Assembly: GCF_023091745.1 (NCBI RefSeq)
Contig: NC_068926.1
Coordinates: 63,176,001-63,240,000, forward strand
Source of the DNA: Budorcas taxicolor
Taxonomy: Eukaryota; Chordata; Mammalia; Artiodactyla; Bovidae
Direction of reading: 5' to 3'
Length of the DNA stretch: 64,000 nucleotides
The notes beneath the pieces were generated by a model, which ran no database searches, was not told the origin of the DNA, and saw nothing but the letters and a program-made list of their open reading frames with translations. The position numbers and the translations under genes were made by a program. This document shows positions 59,253 to 64,000 of the stretch, piece after piece. Position 1 is the first letter of the stretch, and every line of letters begins with the position of its first letter.

Positions 59253-59393
59253 ACACTGCTGCTACTGCTGCTGCTAAGTCACTTCAGTCGGGTCCGACTC
59301 TATGCAACCCCACAGACGGCAGCCCACCAGGCTACGGCAGCCCACCAGGCTCCGCCATCCCTGGGATTCTCCAGGCAAGAACACTGAAGTGGG
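59253..59393 (-). repeat. Bov-A2-type monomer with an 18-bp tandem duplication
   Basis: TGCTGCTGCTAAGTCACTTC opens a minus-strand Bov-A unit that stops after GGCAAGAACACTGAAGTGGG. Inside, ACGGCAGCCCACCAGGCT occurs twice in direct tandem (59316-59333 and 59334-59351). Confidence 0.85.
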
Positions 59394-59843
59394 TGAGAGA
59401 AAGAAAACAAGAAAGGGGGGCAAAAAACCCACCTAATCTCGTTAGTCCTCTGGGAAGGCAGGAAATACAGATTAGGTTAATTTTTAAAGTAGCCATTCGA
59501 ACCCAATTTTAATCTATTTAAAAAATAGTGCCAATATTCATAACTAGCGTTCCACAGCAGAGCACTGGTCTTCCTGTTCTTCTGTACTTACATGCCATAA
59601 TCAGTTTGGGTGTGTACCCTTACTTTCTAAATGCCACAGTGAATGTGAACCTGCAGGCATCTTAACTGCTAAGATAAATGGGAAAATCTCTATTTGGACG
59701 GAGTCATTTTTATAGGCAGTTGAATGCCTGATGACAGAGAAGAAGTAAGGCACTTTGCAACAAAACTAAACTAGTCTTGGTCACAAGCACTGGAGTGGAA
59801 TGGAGAGGTGGTCTATGTTTACCAGAGCAGACTCTGACCTGTA
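59394..59843 (-). other. Intron 1 unique stretch
   Basis: Nothing recognised between the Bov-A2 piece and the BovB. Confidence 0.4.
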
Positions 59844-59926
59844 AGTCCAATGCTGTAAAGAACAATACTGCATAGGAACCTGGAACGTTAGGTCCATGAA
59901 TCAAGGTAAACCGGAAGCAGTCAAAC

Positions 59927-60037
59927 ATGGACGTGAGCTTGAGCAAGCTCCAGGAGTTGGTGGAGAGGGAAGCCTGGCGTGCTGCAGTGCATGGGGTCGC
60001 AAAGAGTCGGACATGACTGAGAGATTGAACTGAACTG
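59927..60037 (+). repeat. 111-bp BovB 3' end inserted in BovB
   Basis: ATGGACGTGAGCTTGAGCAA through GGGGTCGCAAAGAGTCGGAC to TGAACTGAACTG. AAAC flanks it (59923-59926 and 60038-60041), exactly where the host BovB is interrupted. Confidence 0.8.
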
Positions 60038-60082
60038 AAACAGGAGATGGCGAGAGCAAACATAACATTTTAGGAATCAGTT

Positions 60083-60573
60083 TGGTTCACTTCAGTCGCT
60101 CACTCGTGTCCAACACCTTGCAACCCCATGGACTGCAGCATACCAGGTTTTCCTGTCCTGGAAGCTTGCTCAAACTCATGCCCATTGAGTCAGTGATGCC
60201 ACCCAACCATCTCATCCTCTGTCGTCCCCTTCTCTCGCCTTCAATCCTTCCCAGCATCAGGGTCTTTTCCAATGAGTCAGTTCTTCACATCAGGTGGCTA
60301 AAGTACTGGAGTTTCAGCTTCAGTATCAGTCCTTCCAATGAATATTCAGGACTGATTTCCTTTAGGATGGACTTGTTGGATCTCCTTGCAGTCCAAGGGA
60401 GTCTCAAGAGTCTTCTCCAACATCACAGTTCAAAAGCATCAACTCTTCGGCACTCAGCTTTCTTTATAGTCCAACTCTCACATCCATATACGACTACTGG
60501 AAAAAACCACACTTTGACTAGACAGACCTTTATTGGCAAAGTAATGTCTCTGCTTTTTAATATGCTATCTAGG
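60083..60573 (-). repeat. Inverted BovB 3' part inserted in BovB
   Basis: TTCACTTCAGTCGCTCACTC to TTTTTAATATGCTATCTAG is the inverted last 490 bases of BovB. The host BovB reads up to GGAATCAG on the left and resumes at GGACCGGAATGGGCG on the right, with about ten host bases apparently missing. Confidence 0.8.
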
Positions 60574-63282
60574 TAGGGACCGGAATGGGCGAATTCAATT
60601 CAGATGACCATTATATCAACTACTGTGGGCAAGAATCCCTTAGAAGAAACAGAGTACCCCTCATAGTCAAAAAAGGCCAAAATGCAGTACTTGGATATAA
60701 TCTCAAAAACAACAGAATGATCTCTGTTCCTCTCCAAGACAAACCACTCAATATCACAGTGATCAAAGTCTATATCCCAAGCATTAATGCCAAAGAAGAT
60801 GAAGATGAACAGTTCTTTGAAGACCTATAAGACCTTCTAGAAATAACACCAAAAAGAGATATCCTTTTCATCATAGGGGACTGGAATGCACAAGTAGGGG
60901 GCTAGAAGATACCTGGAGTAACAATCAAATTTGGCCTTGGGAGTACAAAATGAAGCAGGGCAAAGGCTAACAGAGTTTTGCCAACAGAATGCACTGGTCA
61001 TAGCAAACACCCTCTTCCAACACCACAAGAGAAGACTCTACACATGGACATCACCAGATGGTCAATAATGAATTCAGACTGATTATATTCTTTGCAGCCA
61101 AGGATGGAGAAGCTCTATACAGTCAGCAAAAACAAGACCAGGAGCTGACTGTGGTTCAAATCATGAACTCCTTATTGCAGAATTCAGACTTAAACTGAAG
61201 AAAGTAGGGAAAACCACTAGACCATTCAGGTATGACCTAAATCAAATCCCTTACAATTATACAGTGGAAGTGACAAATAGATTCAAGGGATTAGATCTGA
61301 CAGAGTACCTGAAGAACTATGGATGGAGGTTCATGACACTGTATAGGGGGCAGTGATCAAAACCATCCCAAGAAAAAGAAAAGCAAAAAGGCAAAATGGT
61401 TGTCTGAGCAGGCCTTACAAATAGCTGAAGAAGCCAAAGGCAAAGGAGAAAAGGAAAGATATACCCATCTGAATGCAGAGTTTCAAAGAATGGCAAGGAG
61501 TGATAAGAAAGTCTTCCTAAGTGATCAATGCAAACAAACAGAGGGAAAACAATACAGTGGGAAAAATTAAGAGATCTTTTCAAGAAAATCAGAGATAACA
61601 AAGGAACGATTCATGCAAAGATCGGCACCATAAAGGACAGAAGCAGAAGATATTAAGGACCTAACAGAAGCAGAAGATATTAAGAAGAGGTGGCAAGAAT
61701 ACACAGAAAAACTATACAAAAAAAGGTCTTAATGACGTAGATAACCACCATGATGTGATCACTCACCTAGAGCCAGACATCCTGGAATGTGATGTCAAGT
61801 GGGCCTTAGGGAGCATCACTACGAACAAAGCTAGTGGAGGTGATGGAATTCCAGCTGAGCTGTTTCAAAACCTGAAAGATGATGCTGTGCAAGTGCTGCG
61901 CTCAATATCTCAGCAAATCTGGAAAACTCAGCAGTGGCCACAGGACTGGAAAAGGTCAGTTTTCATTCCAATTCCAAAGAAGGGCAATGCCAAAAAAAGT
62001 TCAAACTACCACACAATGGCACTCACTTCACAAGCTAGCAAAGTAATGCTCAAAATTCTCCAAGCTAGTCTTCAACAGTACATGAACCAAGAACTTCCAG
62101 ATGTTCAAGCTGAATTTAGAAAAAGCAGAGGAACCAGAGATCAAATTGCCAACATCTGCTGGATCATAGAAAAAGCAAGAGAATTCCAGGAAAACATCTA
62201 CTTCTGCTTCACTGACTATACTAAAGCCTTTGACTGTGTGGATCATGACAGACGGGAAAATTCTTAAAGAGATGGGAATACCAGACCACCTTACCTGTTT
62301 CCTGAAAAACCTGTATGCAGGTCAAGAAGCAACAGTTAGAACCGAGCATGGAACAACAGACTGGTTCCAAATTGCGAAAAGAGTATGTCAAGGCTGTATA
62401 TTGTCACCCTGCTTATTTAACTTCTATGAACATGTGAAATGGCAGGCAGGATGAATCACAAGCCGGAATCAAGACTGTCAGGAGAAACATCAATAACTTT
62501 CAGATATGCAGATGACACCACCCTTATGGCAGAAAGAAAAGAGGAACTAAAGACCCACTTAATGAAAGTGAAAGAGGAGAGTGAAAAAGCTGGCTTAAAA
62601 CTCAACATTCAGAAACCTAAGATCATGGCATCTGGTCCCATCACTTCATGGCAATAAACAGGTAAACAATGGAAACAGTGACAGACTTTCTTTTTTTGGG
62701 TTCCAAAATCACTGCAGATGGTGACTGCAGCCATGAAATTAAAAGACACTTGCTTCTTGGAAGAAAAGCTATGGCAAACCTAAAGAGCATATTAAAAAGC
62801 AGAGATGTTACTTTACAAAAAAATGGTCCATATAGTCAAAGCTACAGTTTTTCCAGTAGTCATGTACAGATATGAGAGCTGGACCATAAGGAAGGTTGAA
62901 AAATGAATGATTGATGCTTTTGAACTGTGGTGATGGAGAAGACTCTTGAGACTCCCTTGGATTACAAGGAGATCCAACAAGTCCATCCTAAAGGAAATCA
63001 GTCCTGAATATTCATTGGAAGGACTGATGCTAAAGCTGAAACTCCAATACTTTGGCCACCTGATGTGAAGAACTGACTCAATGGAAAAGACCCTGATGCT
63101 GGGAATGATTGAAGGTAGGAGAAGGGGACAACAGAGGATGAGATGGTTGGATGGCATCACCGACTCAATGGATATGAGTTTGAGTAAACGCTGGGAGCTG
63201 GTGATGGACAAGGAAGCCTGGCGTACTGCAGTCCACGGGGTCGCAGAGAGTCAGACATGACTGAGTGACTGAACTGGACTGA

Positions 63283-63480
63283 AACTACTTTAATCATATT
63301 TAGATTTGCTGTATGACTTTACTCATCTGCCTATCTTATACAGATAAACTGTGAAATTAATCTATATATTTAAGATTAAAGGAAGCCAAATTTATAATTT
63401 TTGTTAACTACTTCCTAATGGTTTCATTTCCGAACGTCAAACTTAGGCTAAAGAGAAATGCTAGGTTTTTCACAGGTATT
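63283..63480 (-). other. Intron 1 unique stretch
   Basis: AT-rich; nothing recognised. Confidence 0.4.
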
Positions 63481-64000
63481 TTTTTCCTTTTAATTTCTTT
63501 AACTGGAGACTAATTACTTTACAATGTTGTGGTGGTGTACATGTGCCCCCCCCCCATTCTGAAGCCCCCCCAACCTCCCTCCCCACTCCATCCCTTTGGG
63601 TTTTCCCAGAGCACTGGCTTTGACTGCCCTGCTTCATGCATCAAACTTGCACTGGTCATCTATTTTATATATGGTAAAATACATGTTTCAACGCTCTTCT
63701 CTCAAATTACTCCACCCTCGTTTTCTCCCACAGAGTTCAAAAGTCTGTTCTTTACATCTGTGTCTCTTTTGCTGTCCTGCATAAAGGGTCATTGTTACTG
63801 TCTTTCTAAATTCCATATATATCCATTAATATACTGTATTGGTGTTTCTCTTTCTGGATTACTTTGCTTTGTATAATAGGGTCCAGTTTCATCCACCTCA
63901 TCAGAACTGACTCAAAAGTGTTCTTCTTTATAGCTGAGTAATATTCCATTGTATACATGTACCCCAACTTCCTTATCCATTCGTTTGCTGATGGGCATCT
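63481..64000 (-). repeat. Ruminant-type L1 3' end, minus strand, cut by window edge
   Basis: CTGGAGACTAATTACTTTAC, a C-rich run (63547-63556), CAGAGTTCAAAAGTCTGTTC, GTAATATTCCATTGTATACA, and GATGGGCATCT at the edge: inverted 3' UTR and ORF2 end of an L1 that continues rightwards. Confidence 0.85.

Larger units (their letters stand above)
59844..63282 (+). mobile_element. BovB LINE with two further BovB pieces nested inside
   Basis: Plus-strand BovB lacking only the extreme 5' part: it starts GTCCAATGCTGTAAAGAACA and ends GAACTGGACTGA. Its endonuclease region is split by a 111-bp BovB 3' end (59927-60037) and by an inverted BovB 3' part (about 60083-60573). From 60585 on, the endonuclease and RT regions are recognisable (ITTNKASGGDGIPAELFQNL region at 61755-62267; YADD at 62505-62516), with several frame changes and stops. 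Antisense to SPPL3. Confidence 0.88.
1..64000 (-). other. SPPL3: SPPL3 gene body (partial; coding exons 2-10 of about 11)
   Basis: The minus strand carries nine coding exons that join in phase into signal peptide peptidase-like 3. The family is known as multipass (nine-span) intramembrane aspartyl proteases. SPPL3 sits in the Golgi, where it cleaves type II membrane proteins such as glycosyltransferases and thereby tunes N-glycan processing. Exon codons sum to residues 9-361; with the known short first and last exons this gives 384 residues, the human length, and puts the catalytic aspartates at 200 and 271 as reported for human. Introns visible: intron 1 over 32 kb (runs off the right edge), intron 2 18.3 kb, intron 3 1.8 kb, intron 4 0.8 kb, intron 5 0.9 kb, intron 6 6.3 kb, intron 7 0.47 kb, intron 8 0.74 kb, intron 9 1.2 kb, intron 10 partial. 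Promoter, first exon, last exon and poly(A) site are outside the window. Confidence 0.93.

Noticed and set aside
60000..64000. SPPL3 first exon or CpG-island promoter near the right edge
   Set aside because: The right end is BovB and L1; no GC-rich block and no MAEQTYSW-type coding start was found.
1..64000. CRISPR array, bacterial operon or phage-like system
   Set aside because: Repeats are dispersed eukaryotic transposons of different ages; there is no regular spacer pattern and no prokaryotic gene layout.

Overview
The window is nuclear DNA from a ruminant, probably a pecoran such as cattle, sheep, goat or a relative. BovB (RTE-type) LINEs, Bov-A/Bov-tA SINEs, CHR-type tRNA SINEs and a ruminant-type L1 3' end occur throughout, together with older mammalian repeats (MIR, L2, L1, MaLR LTR, hAT, mariner). 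The species cannot be fixed from the sequence alone.

I find one protein-coding gene, and it appears to cover the whole window on the minus strand: SPPL3, signal peptide peptidase-like 3, a Golgi GxGD intramembrane aspartyl protease. Nine coding exons are visible, in transcript order: 31782-31705, 13418-13330, 11522-11403, 10585-10507, 9612-9500, 3222-3116, 2643-2480, 1744-1545 and 325-216. Every one has AG/GT splice borders and the reading phase carries across every junction. Together they encode residues about 9-361 of a 384-residue protein, including the catalytic Y199-D200 and G268-x-G270-D271 motifs and the PAL motif at 341-343. The first coding exon (about 8 codons, with the promoter) lies beyond position 64000, and the last coding exon (about 23 codons, with the 3' UTR) lies before position 1.

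Layout: 1-13.4 kb holds eight compact exons in short to medium introns with few repeats. 13.4-31.7 kb is intron 2 (18.3 kb), holding a solo LTR, a near full-length BovB inserted in an L1, a MaLR LTR inside another L1, a mariner MITE, a second long BovB in opposite orientation and a truncated BovB. 31.8-64 kb is part of intron 1 (more than 32 kb), made of nested transposons and unique intronic sequence with no supportable exon of any other gene.

I see no operon, CRISPR array, structural RNA gene or novel system. What merits a second look is the nested transposon history, the nearly readable but broken BovB reverse transcriptase copies, a 46-bp L1 insertion with a perfect 14-bp target duplication, and a few structural motifs (a perfect hairpin and a G16 run). 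Residue numbers assume an 8-codon first exon as in human SPPL3; repeat family names come from recognition, not from a database search.
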